Origin: Gemmatimonadota bacterium
GTDB lineage: Bacteria > Gemmatimonadota > Gemmatimonadetes > Gemmatimonadales > GWC2-71-9
NCBI GenBank assembly: GCA_025358055.1
Contig: JANYKV010000019.1
Coordinates: 1-64,000 of the forward strand
DNA: 64,000 nt
Direction: 5' to 3'
Position 1 is the stretch's first letter, and the number at the start of each line of letters is the position of its first letter. Below the pieces are notes generated by a model that worked only from the letters and a program-made list of their open reading frames with translations, did not search any database and was not told where the DNA came from. The position numbers were made by a program, and so were the translations under genes. Shown here in pieces: positions 33,220 through 42,300 of the stretch.

Positions 33220-34173
33220 CTACGCGTTCTCGCCGATCCACCAGGTGAGACGTTCATGGTACTCAGCCAAAACGTTCGGATCCGGTGCGATGGGGCCTGG
33301 TCCATATTCATTTACGATTCTCGTTCTTACGAAGACAGGCCAACTCTCTTCGGCGAGCGTCCGCCAAGTCGTGCCCAACACGTAATCGGTTGTTGAGCTA
33401 CGTTCCCGTTCTGCCGCCCACCGGAGAAACTTTGCGGCGTATGAGAGGACCTCAACCCAGCCTCGTGAGGGAGCTAAGTTGTTTACGCTATCCAGCGTGA
33501 GCACGTCTTTCCATCGAACGGGCGAAAGCGAATAGCTGACGTGCCCGGTTGGGAAATCCTGATTGCGATAGATCATCCTTGCGGCAGCCAAATCTCCGAG
33601 CGCTCGGCCCACGGCAGACTTGTTGTACTGGGTTGCCAAGGCGAGCTCGGAAAGTGACGCGGATCGATCACCGAGTCCAAGCATTGTCGCGAGCAGGTCC
33701 GACTTCACACTCACCCCAAAGGCACTTCGAAGGCGCAACATGAGCGCCGCGGGGTCCAACAGACTAGGAGCCGCTGTTCGAGGCTTTTCTTGGCGTGACT
33801 GATCCCCTAACGAGTGGTCAATCCCCAGCGTCAGTTTCTTCCAACGGGCATCCTTGGCCACGTGCTCGGCCACGAATGCTATACGGGGAATTGCTTCCGC
33901 GATGTCCTCAGGAAACCCCTTCCTGATATTGTTGAAACGTTGCACGCTCAGGAGCGAGGCACCCACTCTGAGCCAGTCTTCCATCACCACCTGCAATCTT
34001 GGCTCGGCCTCACGAAGAGCCACCGATGTCAGCACGAGTATTTCAGGATCGACCAGCGCATGGGCAGGTACTGTCGGCGCCGCACCACCCACTGCAGCCC
34101 ACTGCCGCCAGAGCAGATTGACAACCGCCTCCTTCAGGTTGGCCGCGGTTCTATGAAGAATGTCTGAGGACAT
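33220..34173 (-). CDS. Winged-helix protein paired with a nucleotidyltransferase
   Basis: 317 residues, family not recognised with certainty. Residues about 165-215 look like a winged helix: SLSELALATQYNKSAVGRALGDLAAARMIYR, with a following wing (GHVSYSLSPVRWKDVL). The N-terminal 120 residues are helical with LLWRQWAAVGG and EAEPRLQVVMEDWL; the C-terminal part has Trp-rich helices. It overlaps the nucleotidyltransferase gene upstream by 23 bases, so they form a tight two-gene unit. By analogy with AbiE-like modules it could be the regulatory or antitoxin partner, but the homology to AbiEi is not evident. No signal peptide. Confidence 0.7.
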   Translation of the reverse strand: MSSDILHRTAANLKEAVVNLLWRQWAAVGGAAPTVPAHALVDPEILVLTSVALREAEPRLQVVMEDWLRVGASLLSVQRFNNIRKGFPEDIAEAIPRIAFVAEHVAKDARWKKLTLGIDHSLGDQSRQEKPRTAAPSLLDPAALMLRLRSAFGVSVKSDLLATMLGLGDRSASLSELALATQYNKSAVGRALGDLAAARMIYRNQDFPTGHVSYSLSPVRWKDVLTLDSVNNLAPSRGWVEVLSYAAKFLRWAAERERSSTTDYVLGTTWRTLAEESWPVFVRTRIVNEYGPGPIAPDPNVLAEYHERLTWWIGENA

Positions 34174-34642
34174 CTTCGATCACCCCGTCGAGGTCCAATC
34201 CAACGGCCTGCTCGTTTATCCAATCAGCCGCTTGTTTCAGCTCCTCGGCGGTCGGGGTCAGCGATAGGAGATCTTGCATATGTCGGCTTTTCAGTTCGTG
34301 ATCTGCGGCGGCGTACAGCTTGAAGTGGATGAGGTCCAGCCTGCCAACGACTCCGACCTGGAGTCCAGCGAATCGACGCCACGTGACCCGCTCCGGTAGT
34401 CCGAGCGGAAGGCCATGATTCCATTGCTGGGCAGGTCCGGTATTGAGCCAATCCAGCTCTAGCCCCAGGTCGCGAGCCACCAACTCCGTGGCTTTGAGTA
34501 GCACTTGCGGCAGAGGCTCTTCAGGACGTTCCAATCGGATGCTGCCGTCCGACTGTTGAGCGCCAGTTGCGAGGATGTCAACGTCCCTTGTCGAGCGTTC
34601 TATGAACCGCGCAAGGTTCAGTGCCGCACCGCCCACAATCAC
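34151..34642 (-). CDS. Nucleotidyltransferase-fold protein (DUF6036/AbiEii-like), N-terminus uncertain
   Basis: 163 residues from GTG 34642. VIVGGAALNLARFIERSTRDVDIL is the minimal nucleotidyltransferase motif (GG...DVD) of DUF6036/AbiEii-type proteins; GRLDLIHFKLYAAADHELKSRHMQDLL fits the next block. The conserved N-terminal helix of the family is encoded upstream in the same frame (THSIELALQRVGELLEAEG), so translation should begin earlier. That frame runs back to ATG 34741 but meets TAG at 34732-34730. The natural start is therefore either non-standard, or the gene carries a nonsense codon. Could be a toxin- or defence-type nucleotidyltransferase; partner gene overlaps downstream. Confidence 0.7.
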   Translation of the reverse strand: MIVGGAALNLARFIERSTRDVDILATGAQQSDGSIRLERPEEPLPQVLLKATELVARDLGLELDWLNTGPAQQWNHGLPLGLPERVTWRRFAGLQVGVVGRLDLIHFKLYAAADHELKSRHMQDLLSLTPTAEELKQAADWINEQAVGLDLDGVIEDVLRHSS

Positions 34643-34741
34643 GATGGAGCACTCTTGGCCTTCCGCCTCCAGGAGTTCACCGACACGTTGAAGCGCGAGC
34701 TCGATCGAGTGCGTTCCTTGAAGCCCTGCCTACCTCAACAT

Positions 34742-34756
34742 ATGCTGTAAAAGCAT
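34742..34756. promoter_or_regulatory. Small hairpin directly before the nucleotidyltransferase reading frame
   Basis: ATGCT and AGCAT flank a 5-base loop, and the ATG at 34741 (minus strand) follows at once. In RNA this hairpin would occupy the ribosome-binding region, hinting at translational control or operator function. Confidence 0.3.
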
Positions 34757-34765
34757 CGCATTTGA

Positions 34766-34798
34766 GCTTTAAAGGTATCATGATAGAACTATAAAAGC
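34766..34798. promoter_or_regulatory. Nested palindromes upstream of the winged-helix/nucleotidyltransferase unit
   Basis: An AT-rich patch in otherwise GC-rich DNA. TATCATGATA at 34776-34785 is a perfect 10-base palindrome, and GCTTT (34766-34770) with AAAGC (34794-34798) form outer arms. Such operators are typical for autoregulated two-gene modules. Confidence 0.45.
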
Positions 34799-34881
34799 AA
34801 TAACTGGCAGAACGGTAGCGACGGCGTCGACGACCCGCCATTCTCGGTTCTCTTGGGGTGGATGGATCTTCTCGGTTCAAA

Positions 34882-37521
34882 CTACTCGAGCCGAATCGCC
34901 TCTACCGGATCGAACCCCGCCGCGCGCCACGCCGGCAACCAACAAGCCACAAAAGCCACAGCCAAGAGCAATAGTGTCACCGAGAGCAGCGTCACCGGAT
35001 CCGATGCGCTCACGGCATACAGGAATCCTTCGAGCCAGCGGGTCCCCAACACTGCGGCCATGAGGCCGATCCCCGCACCCAACGCGGCATGCCCCATGCC
35101 TCGGCGCACGATCATGCTCACCACCGTACTTCGTCGAGCCCCCAAGGCCATGCGAACACCGATCTCGCGACGCCGGGCGCTCGCCGTAAACGAGATCATG
35201 CCGAAGATGCCTACTGCCGCGAGCCCAACGGCGATGATGGCGAAACTGCCCAATAGTCCGGTCCAATGTCGATTGCTTGCCATGGAAGATGTGAGTCGGT
35301 CTTCCATGGGCGCGGCGTCCTCCAATGGAACGCTCGGGTCCACCGAGCGAAGTGCGGCTCGAACCCGATCGACTATAGTCCCGGGCGATTCGGCCGTCCG
35401 CACGAAGAGGTTTACGTCGCGAAACCATCCCGCCGTCAGCGGATCGTACACCGCGCCGCCGCCGCCGCCCAGGCCTTCGTACTTCACGTCGCCCACCACA
35501 CCCACAACGGTCGTTCGGGGGCATGCGACACACCCGCCGGAAATGAGCTGACGACCCAAAACCGGCCCATCCGGGAAATAGTGCCGGGCCCACGTGCGGC
35601 TGACGACAACCACCGGCGGCGCCCCCGCCGTGTCTCCGGATGTGAACAGACGGCCGTCCAGAAGCGGCACGCCGAGCGCGGTAAAGTAGTCGTCCGTTAC
35701 GGTCGGCCAGGGCGCCGTGGGCTGGGCGCCGCCGGGCGGGACCGGTTTGTCCATCAGGTCGAAATTATTGACGTTGCCCGTTTCATCGGGCGGCAGCATC
35801 GATCCAAGCCCCGCGCTCAGCACTCCGGGCACCTGACGTACCAACGGGAGCGCGAGAGCCCAGTAGCCCGAAATCGAGCTGTCGGCTCGAAAACGCGCGG
35901 ACGGGAGCGAGACGCGGACGCTGAGAATTCGGCGCGGATCGAAGCCGGGGTCAACTTGCTGCAGTCGGAGAAAACTGTTGAGCAATAGCGCGGCGCCGGC
36001 GAGCAGTGGGAGCGATAGCGCAAATTCCGCTACCACAAACACTCCGCGCATCGTCCGGGAACGCTCGCCCCCGCCGATCGTGCGTCCGCCCCCTTGCAAG
36101 CCGAGCACCGGCGTGCGCCGGAGCAGAAGTGCGACGGGAGAGGACCCCACGATGAGACCGGCCAACAGAGCAAGACCAATCGCGAAAGCCACCGCACGTG
36201 CATCGAGGTGCGCCTCATTCAACCCCGGCATACGCGGCACCACCGAGGGAAGAATTCGAAGGGCAAAGGCACCGAGCGCAATCCCGGCCACCGCGCCCAC
36301 GCCCGCGAGCACCATGCTCTCCGTCACGACCAGCCGGACGATACGTCCTGAGGTCGAGCCGAGCACAGTGCGAAGCGCAATCTCATGCCCCCGGCCCGTC
36401 ACGCGAACGAGCATCAGGCTCGCGATATTGGCGATTCCGATGAGTAGCACGAGCAAGACAGCAGCCGAGAAGATGCTCAACATCTGTTGCGAACTCCCAA
36501 GCACAACGTCTCGCATGGCATGCGGCGTCAAGCGTGCCTCACGGTCCTGAAAGCTGGACGCCCATAGCGGGAAGAGACGTTCGCTGATTCCCGCGAGGTC
36601 CCGCCGCGCTGCGTCGAGCGTCACCCCGTTGCTCAAACGGCCGAGCACCCGTAGCCCGAACGGTCCTCGACGGTCCGGCTGGGCTAACTGGAGTGCAGAC
36701 CAGATCTCATTTCGGTAGCCGGCCATCTCGGTCAATCCCACCGGGAGAACGCCTACCACGGTGTGGGGGATCCCGTCGATCGTGAGGGTTCGCCCCAACG
36801 CGCTGGACTCGTTGCCAAAGGTCCGGATCGCGAATCCGTTTCCGATCACCGCCACTGGAGGGGAACCAGGCGGCTCATCGCTCGGCTCGATACTGCGGCC
36901 CTGCGCCGGGCGGATCCGAAGGGCGCGGAAGAAGCCCGACGTCACCGACCCGGTTTCCGCCCGCTGCGGTTCGGCACCTGCCGACACGGTGACTTGGCGC
37001 GACCGGATGGCGCCGACCGTAGAGAAGCTTCGCTGCTGGGCTTCGATCGCGCGGACGTCCACGGTAGAAAGAGTCCATCTGTTGGTGGGGGAGTTTTGTT
37101 GAAAAATGGCAACGAGCCCGTCATAGTCCGGATCGAGCAGAACGGCCGTGACGGCGCTGAACACTGCGGTGCTGGCTCCGATGCCGAGGGCGAGGACGAG
37201 GACTGCCGAAACAGAAAAACCAGGGCTCCGTCGGAGCCCGCGAACAGCGTACCGAACATCTCGCGAGAAGTCGGCCAGCCAGCGGAAGCCACGTGCATCG
37301 CGGTGTTCCTCGGTGTATTGCGCCGCGCCGCCGAATGCTACATGGGCACGTCGGCGGGCTTCGTCCGGAGCGAGTCCGTGGGTGCGGGCGAGTTCAGCCG
37401 CCTCGCTCTCGACGTGGAAGCGCATCTCCTCGTTCAACTCGCGGTCGAGCACTTCAGGATGTCGAAGGGCTCGCAGACGACGTCCGAGGTGGGACAGCCA
37501 TTGAGAAATCGAAACACTCAT
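34882..37521 (-). CDS. ADOP-type ABC transporter permease
   Basis: 879 residues and intact. The N-terminal ADOP segment ([46 protein letters not shown]) precedes a helix with [15 protein letters not shown]. Then follow the periplasmic domain, the central FtsX block ([26 protein letters not shown]), a second periplasmic domain with a CVACP pair, and the final FtsX block ending [17 protein letters not shown] start at ATG 37521, 7 bases after the PadR stop, with AGGAG just before it; the earlier ATG 37554 lies inside the regulator. Third PadR-linked permease in 12 kb; no ATPase nearby. Confidence 0.92.
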   Translation of the reverse strand: MSVSISQWLSHLGRRLRALRHPEVLDRELNEEMRFHVESEAAELARTHGLAPDEARRRAHVAFGGAAQYTEEHRDARGFRWLADFSRDVRYAVRGLRRSPGFSVSAVLVLALGIGASTAVFSAVTAVLLDPDYDGLVAIFQQNSPTNRWTLSTVDVRAIEAQQRSFSTVGAIRSRQVTVSAGAEPQRAETGSVTSGFFRALRIRPAQGRSIEPSDEPPGSPPVAVIGNGFAIRTFGNESSALGRTLTIDGIPHTVVGVLPVGLTEMAGYRNEIWSALQLAQPDRRGPFGLRVLGRLSNGVTLDAARRDLAGISERLFPLWASSFQDREARLTPHAMRDVVLGSSQQMLSIFSAAVLLVLLIGIANIASLMLVRVTGRGHEIALRTVLGSTSGRIVRLVVTESMVLAGVGAVAGIALGAFALRILPSVVPRMPGLNEAHLDARAVAFAIGLALLAGLIVGSSPVALLLRRTPVLGLQGGGRTIGGGERSRTMRGVFVVAEFALSLPLLAGAALLLNSFLRLQQVDPGFDPRRILSVRVSLPSARFRADSSISGYWALALPLVRQVPGVLSAGLGSMLPPDETGNVNNFDLMDKPVPPGGAQPTAPWPTVTDDYFTALGVPLLDGRLFTSGDTAGAPPVVVVSRTWARHYFPDGPVLGRQLISGGCVACPRTTVVGVVGDVKYEGLGGGGGAVYDPLTAGWFRDVNLFVRTAESPGTIVDRVRAALRSVDPSVPLEDAAPMEDRLTSSMASNRHWTGLLGSFAIIAVGLAAVGIFGMISFTASARRREIGVRMALGARRSTVVSMIVRRGMGHAALGAGIGLMAAVLGTRWLEGFLYAVSASDPVTLLSVTLLLLAVAFVACWLPAWRAAGFDPVEAIRLE

Positions 37522-37528
37522 AGGCTCC

Positions 37529-37858
37529 TCACTGGGCGTGGAGAACGCCTTCAACGGCAGTGGAGAAGAGTCGCCATTGCGACCGCTCGGCGAGGAACTG
37601 TTTTTTTCCGAGAGGAGTGAGAGTGTAGAACTTTGCGCGTCGTCCTTCCGGACTCACCCCCCATTCCGAAGCAACCCAGCCCCGATCCTCGAGGCGGTAA
37701 AGCGCGGGATAGAGGCTTCCCTGGCCGACCTCGAGGACCTCATCGGAGAGCTGGCGAATGCGTTTGGAGATTCCCCAACCATGCAGCGACTCGAGGAGTA
37801 GCGCTTTGAGGATCAAGAGGTCTAGCGTGCCTTGCAGGAGGTCGGCGCGACCGGTCAT
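37529..37858 (-). CDS. PadR family transcriptional regulator
   Basis: 109 residues: [47 protein letters not shown] and [20 protein letters not shown] form a standard PadR winged helix, with a short C-terminal dimerisation helix. GGAGG 7 bases upstream supports ATG 37858 rather than the earlier ATG 37900. It controls, by position, the permease that starts 7 bases after its stop. A 9-bp inverted repeat at 37893-37926 is a good candidate for its operator. Confidence 0.92.
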   Translation of the reverse strand: MTGRADLLQGTLDLLILKALLLESLHGWGISKRIRQLSDEVLEVGQGSLYPALYRLEDRGWVASEWGVSPEGRRAKFYTLTPLGKKQFLAERSQWRLFSTAVEGVLHAQ

Positions 37859-37892
37859 CCCAGATCCTCCGGTTTGGAGTGATGCCTCAAGC

Positions 37893-37926
37893 TTCGACAA
37901 TTGAACATATCACCCGTATTGTCGAA
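37893..37926. promoter_or_regulatory. Candidate PadR operator TTCGACAAT-N16-ATTGTCGAA
   Basis: A perfect 9-bp inverted repeat with a 16-base spacer begins 35 bases upstream of the PadR start codon. It is the longest exact short inverted repeat I noticed in an intergenic region here. Its position covers a likely promoter, which suits autorepression by the downstream PadR protein. Confidence 0.6.
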
Positions 37927-38124
37927 TGACAAGGTATCCCCGGATCGCCCCGTACCGTACCTCGAGCCCCCTTCGGTAGATCCCCGCAAGGCGCAACCAA
38001 AGCGATGAGCCCGGTTGCCCTTTCTCGGTCCGGAAGCCATGCTCTGGGCACTCGTGGATACCCGACTGACTCAATCATTTCCTTCACAGCCCCCAGGTAG
38101 CGTTCCGAATAGAGGAGAGGACCA

Positions 38125-39216
38125 ATGACAGCCGGACTGAAATGGCGTGCAACGTTGGCACTCATGGTTGCCGTGCCGGGCACGGTGTTGGCCCAGGTCG
38201 ATCGTGGGCCCGTGACTGTGGGGACGGCGGTTGCACGCCGAGGCGAAACCGCATACGGCGCAATTATCGTCGCCCCGGGGGTCGACTCCGGCACCGCCAT
38301 TCCGGTGGCGGTAGTGTATGGCACTCGACCGGGACCGGTCCTCGCGGTCATCGCGGGTAGCCACGGAACCGAATACACCTCGACCGTGGCACTCACCCGC
38401 CTGATCGCTCGGCTCGACCCGAAGACCATCGCGGGGACGGTTATCATCGCGCCGCTCCTGAATCTGGCTTCGTTCCGCCAAATGACGGTGCACGCCAATC
38501 CGGTCGATGGCAAAGGAATGAACGGGCAATACCCGGGTGATGCGTCAGGCACTCAAACGCAGCGAGCGCTTGCCGCAGTGGCCGACCAGATCATCAAGCC
38601 GGCAGACGTTATTCTCGACCTGCATGGCGGCGACCTGGATGAGGATCTCCGTCCTTATGCCTATTGGTTTCGCGGAGGGGTGGCGGCTCAGGATTCGGCC
38701 GGGAAAGCCCTCGCGCTGGCATTTGGCCTCGATCATATCATCATCTTGGATATGGACCTGACGAGTCCAGTGAGCCGCCGCAACGTGGGCGGTCATGCGC
38801 TCGCCTTGGGCAAAACCGTTGTCATCGCCGAGGCGGGGCGGAGCGGCATAGTTCTCTCCGACGATGTGGCCGCCCTGATCGATGGAACGCTCAACGTCAT
38901 GGGAGCTCTCCGAATGCTCGATCGACCGGTTCGCCTGGTGGAGCATCCGGTTTGGCTCGATGCGGGAGCTCGGGTAGCGGGAGATGGCGACGGGATGTTT
39001 TACGCGACCGTGGGGCGGGGAACCTTCGTCACCGAGGGCATGCCGATCGGGTATACGACGGATTTCCTGGGCCGCCGCACCGGCGAGGTACGGGCCCCCG
39101 CTTCCGGCGTCGTGACTTTCATCCGCGGAGTTCCCTCCATGTGGAAGGGGGCGACCCTCGTGAACATCGGCCGAGTGCTCCCCGAGCCACCACCTTACGC
39201 CAAGCCGACGAGGTGA
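38125..39216 (+). CDS. Secreted succinylglutamate desuccinylase/aspartoacylase family protein
   Basis: 363 residues: signal peptide (MTAGLKWRATLALMVAVPGTVLAQ), then the AstE/AspA zinc-acylase core. GSHGTEY supplies zinc ligands His and Glu, NPVDGKGMNGQYPGD follows, and DLHGGDLDEDL supplies the next His. A beta-rich C-terminal domain with APASGVVTFI ends the protein. Members remove acyl groups from amino acids or peptides; an exported copy suggests use on external substrates. GAGGAG lies 7 bases before ATG. Its stop overlaps the GTG start of the M28-like peptidase, so they are an operon. Confidence 0.9.
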   Translation: MTAGLKWRATLALMVAVPGTVLAQVDRGPVTVGTAVARRGETAYGAIIVAPGVDSGTAIPVAVVYGTRPGPVLAVIAGSHGTEYTSTVALTRLIARLDPKTIAGTVIIAPLLNLASFRQMTVHANPVDGKGMNGQYPGDASGTQTQRALAAVADQIIKPADVILDLHGGDLDEDLRPYAYWFRGGVAAQDSAGKALALAFGLDHIIILDMDLTSPVSRRNVGGHALALGKTVVIAEAGRSGIVLSDDVAALIDGTLNVMGALRMLDRPVRLVEHPVWLDAGARVAGDGDGMFYATVGRGTFVTEGMPIGYTTDFLGRRTGEVRAPASGVVTFIRGVPSMWKGATLVNIGRVLPEPPPYAKPTR

Positions 39217-41282
39217 CCTTGTCATTCGCGAGATGCTCGTTCGTCACGATCTTTTCGGCCCTAGGCACTTGCATGCCAGCGGTCGTCGCCGGCCAACAGG
39301 CACCGTTGATTTCCGAGGCGCTCGTCGCGCCTCTTGCGCAAGAGCTCTCCGGCGAGGCGGCGAAGCGCAATCTGGAGTTTTTGAGTCGGCTCCACCGAAT
39401 GCGGGGGTCCCGAGGGTTCCACGCCGCCATCATGCACCTGGCGGAACAAGCCCGAAGCTATGGCTTGGCCGATATCCACGTCGACTCCTTTCCGGCCGAC
39501 GGCAAGACCTTCTATGGGACCCAGAAGGCGAGACCCGCCTGGGACGCGGACTTCGCGGAGCTCTGGGAGCTTCGCTCTTCGGGTGGGCGGTGGACGCCGG
39601 CCGTGCGATTGGCGAGTTGGGACGCGCTCCCCATCAGTTTGACGGAGGACAGTGACAGCGCCGAAGTCGAGGCCGACCTAGTGGATGTTGGAGAGGGCAC
39701 GACGGAAAACGACTATGTGGGAAAGGAGGTTCGGGGAAAAATCGTCTTGGCGGCCGGCCAGCCGGGCCCAGTCGCTCCGCTCGCCGTCGCTCGTTATGGG
39801 GCCCTCGGGGTCCTGAGCTACGCCCAGAACCAGCATACCGCTTGGTGGGGCGAGGACGAGAACCTGATCCGCTGGGGACATCTCGACAGCTACGCTCCCT
39901 TCAAGACCTTCGGATTCCAGGTGTCGCTCAAGGTCGGCCGGGAGCTGCGGCAGCGACTCAACGGAGGAGAGGCTATCCGGCTCAAGGCAACCGTTCGCGC
40001 CGCCCGGCGACCGGGATACTACGAGGTCCTGACCGCCACGATTCCCGGCGCGGACCCTCGGCTCCGGGAGGAGGAAATCGCGTTCAGCTGTCACCTGGAC
40101 CATCAACGCCCTGGTGCCAATGACAACGCGAGCGGGTGCGCCACCATTCTCGAGGTCGCGCGCACCTTGTCCAAGCTGATCGCCGAGGGAAAAATCTCGC
40201 GCCCAGCCCGGACTCTCCGATTCATTTGGCCTCCGGAAATGGAAGGCACTTCGGCCTGGTTGAATTCGCGACCGGCTTTGGCAGGTCGGATCAAAGGTGT
40301 GATTCACATGGACATGGTGGGCGGAGGGGCCGTCACGAAATCGATTTTCCACGCCCACCGAGGGCCCGCAAGCCTGCCCTCGTTCGTCAGCGACGTGGGT
40401 CAGGCGGTGGCTGAATGGGTCAATCAACAATCGCTGGCCTATGCCAGTACCGGGAAAGCCGTATACCCACTCGTTGCACCGGAAGGCAGTAAAGAGCCCC
40501 TCGGCGCCGAGTTGGCGGAGTTTTCTCGGGGGAGCGACCATGAGATCTACACCGATGCTTCGTTTGCGATCCCGGCGATTTACCTCGCGGATTGGCCCGA
40601 CCGCTACATCCACACCAACTTCGATGCCGCGGCAAACATCGACCCAACCAAGCTGAAGCGCGCCGCGTTCATCGGCGCCGCCTCGGGCCACATTCTCGCC
40701 AATCTGAGTGCGAGCGACGGCCCTGCGCTCTGGAACATGCTGGTGGCTGGGACAATGCGGCGCACCGGCACCATGTTGGACCGCCGCGCCGCGCTCCCAG
40801 TGGGTGAGGCGGCAGCGCTCACTCGGTTCCATTGGGAGTTCGAACAAGGGGTCGTGAGCTCGATCGAGCGCTTCTTCAAACTTCCGGAGCCCCTTCGGGC
40901 CCAGGCAAATGACTTTCTCGCGCGCCTCGAAAGTGCGACCGCCGGAGCGGGTCAACCCACGGCGCCATCGGCGGGCGACGGCGCGCTGGTCTTCGCACGA
41001 AATCCCGCGGTCAAGGGCCCGATGTCGGTCTTCGCCTACGACTACTTCACGGACCATTATGGGCCGGAACGGGCGGGAAATCTCCGGCTATTGCAGTATC
41101 AAGGACTCCGCGCAGCCGGCGACGACTATGCCTACGAAGTCTTGAACCTCGCGGATGGCCGGAGAACGGCCCAGCGGATACGAGACGCAGCCTCGGCGAT
41201 CTACGGCCCGGTCCCGCTCGAACTCATCGTGGAGTACCTTCGCGCGCTGGATAGTATTGGGGTGCTACACCAGGTTCGATGA
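39213..41282 (+). CDS. Secreted M28-like zinc aminopeptidase with DUF4910-type features
   Basis: 689 residues from GTG 39213, which overlaps the previous stop by 4 bases. The short hydrophobic N-terminus ending AVVAGQQ looks like a signal peptide. The middle has a PA-like insertion (VDVGEGTTENDYVGKEVRGKIVLAAG). The M28 catalytic core follows: FSCHLDHQRPGANDNASG (zinc ligands His and Asp), WPPEMEGT (Glu pair replaced in part), HMDMVGG and GSDHEIY. It probably releases N-terminal amino acids. The much longer open frame beginning at 38664 is a shadow of the preceding gene in another frame. TTG 39219 is an alternative start. Confidence 0.85.
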   Translation: MTLSFARCSFVTIFSALGTCMPAVVAGQQAPLISEALVAPLAQELSGEAAKRNLEFLSRLHRMRGSRGFHAAIMHLAEQARSYGLADIHVDSFPADGKTFYGTQKARPAWDADFAELWELRSSGGRWTPAVRLASWDALPISLTEDSDSAEVEADLVDVGEGTTENDYVGKEVRGKIVLAAGQPGPVAPLAVARYGALGVLSYAQNQHTAWWGEDENLIRWGHLDSYAPFKTFGFQVSLKVGRELRQRLNGGEAIRLKATVRAARRPGYYEVLTATIPGADPRLREEEIAFSCHLDHQRPGANDNASGCATILEVARTLSKLIAEGKISRPARTLRFIWPPEMEGTSAWLNSRPALAGRIKGVIHMDMVGGGAVTKSIFHAHRGPASLPSFVSDVGQAVAEWVNQQSLAYASTGKAVYPLVAPEGSKEPLGAELAEFSRGSDHEIYTDASFAIPAIYLADWPDRYIHTNFDAAANIDPTKLKRAAFIGAASGHILANLSASDGPALWNMLVAGTMRRTGTMLDRRAALPVGEAAALTRFHWEFEQGVVSSIERFFKLPEPLRAQANDFLARLESATAGAGQPTAPSAGDGALVFARNPAVKGPMSVFAYDYFTDHYGPERAGNLRLLQYQGLRAAGDDYAYEVLNLADGRRTAQRIRDAASAIYGPVPLELIVEYLRALDSIGVLHQVR

Positions 41283-41381
41283 GGGGTCGCCTCGTTTGTG
41301 AGTGCGGCGGCGCCGCCGCTCAGCTAGAATTCGAATCTCGCACCGTCCGAACAGCAAGTAGCCAATGCAAAGGAGAACATG

Positions 41382-42242
41382 ATGCGCTGGACTTCCGGAC
41401 CACAGAGTGATGATCTCGAGGATCGGCGCGGCGAAGGTGGGGGCGGTGGATCGTCGTTTGGCGGCATGCGCGGCCTGGGAGCGGGCGGTGTGATCATTCT
41501 GGTGATCCTGAGTGTCGTGTTCAAGCGGGATTTCTTCAGTCTCGTGGGCGCGACCGGTGATGCTCCGGTGGCTACCGGCTCCGGACCGGTCCAGTCCTCC
41601 GCGGCGGAAGACTCACTCGTGAAGTTCGTTAATTTTGTGCTCACTGATGTGCAGTCGTTCTGGGAAAAAACTCTGCCGGCCTCGGGAGTCCAGTATCGGC
41701 ATGCGAAACTCGATCTGTTCCGCGATGCCATCGAATCGGCGTGCGGGAATGCGCAAGCCGCCACCGGGCCGTTCTATTGCCCGAGCGACGAAAAGGTGTA
41801 TGTCGATCTTGGCTTTTTTCAGGAGCTCAAGGATCGGTTCGGCGCGCCCGGCGATTTCGCCCAGGCTTACGTTCTGGCCCATGAATTCGGCCATCATGTG
41901 CAGAAACTGCTCGGTACCGAGGCCAAGGTGCGTGAGGCCCAGCAATCTCAGCCGGGCGCCGCTAACGCGCTCTCGGTCCGGATGGAGCTGCAGGCCGATT
42001 GCTACGCGGGCGTGTGGGGAAAGGGCACGGCGGGGGAGAACGTGCTTGAGCCGGGAGACGTTGACGAAGGACTCCGGGCGGCGGCCTCCGTGGGAGACGA
42101 CCGCCTCCAAAAGATGGCCACCGGAAGAGTGAGCCCGGAGTCCTTCACCCATGGGACATCCGCGCAGCGCATGGACTGGTTCAAGCGCGGATTCGAATCC
42201 GGCCGGATCGGTGCGTGCGATACGTTCGCGGCCGCCAAATGA
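41382..42242 (+). CDS. ypfJ: Neutral zinc metallopeptidase, YpfJ family
   Basis: 286 residues. The family N-terminus is clear: MRWTSGPQSDDLEDRRG, a glycine-rich stretch and one membrane helix (about 36-48). The catalytic zinc motif is HEFGHH at 167-172, followed by RMELQADCYAGVW with the third ligand region. Length is usual. YpfJ-type proteins are membrane-anchored predicted proteases of unknown substrate. I start at ATG 41382, the second of two adjacent ATGs, because it is 6 bases from AAGGAG and gives the family's MRW start. Confidence 0.92.
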   Translation: MRWTSGPQSDDLEDRRGEGGGGGSSFGGMRGLGAGGVIILVILSVVFKRDFFSLVGATGDAPVATGSGPVQSSAAEDSLVKFVNFVLTDVQSFWEKTLPASGVQYRHAKLDLFRDAIESACGNAQAATGPFYCPSDEKVYVDLGFFQELKDRFGAPGDFAQAYVLAHEFGHHVQKLLGTEAKVREAQQSQPGAANALSVRMELQADCYAGVWGKGTAGENVLEPGDVDEGLRAAASVGDDRLQKMATGRVSPESFTHGTSAQRMDWFKRGFESGRIGACDTFAAAK

Positions 42243-42300
42243 ACGCAACGAAGTCTTGGACCAATTGACGCACTACAATCCTCACACGGCGGAGACGCCC

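Noticed and set aside
25598-34741. TAG recoded as a sense codon
   Set aside because: Many confident genes here end with TAG (for example at 102, 7798 and 11109), so two in-frame TAGs are better explained by mutation, error or start misplacement.
38664-39212. N-terminal extension of the M28-like peptidase frame
   Set aside because: It lies over the desuccinylase-like gene in another frame and is low-complexity; GTG 39213 with a stop overlap fits.
41613-42248. Minus-strand open frame of 211 codons opposite ypfJ
   Set aside because: Shadow of a clear metallopeptidase; no recognisable domain.
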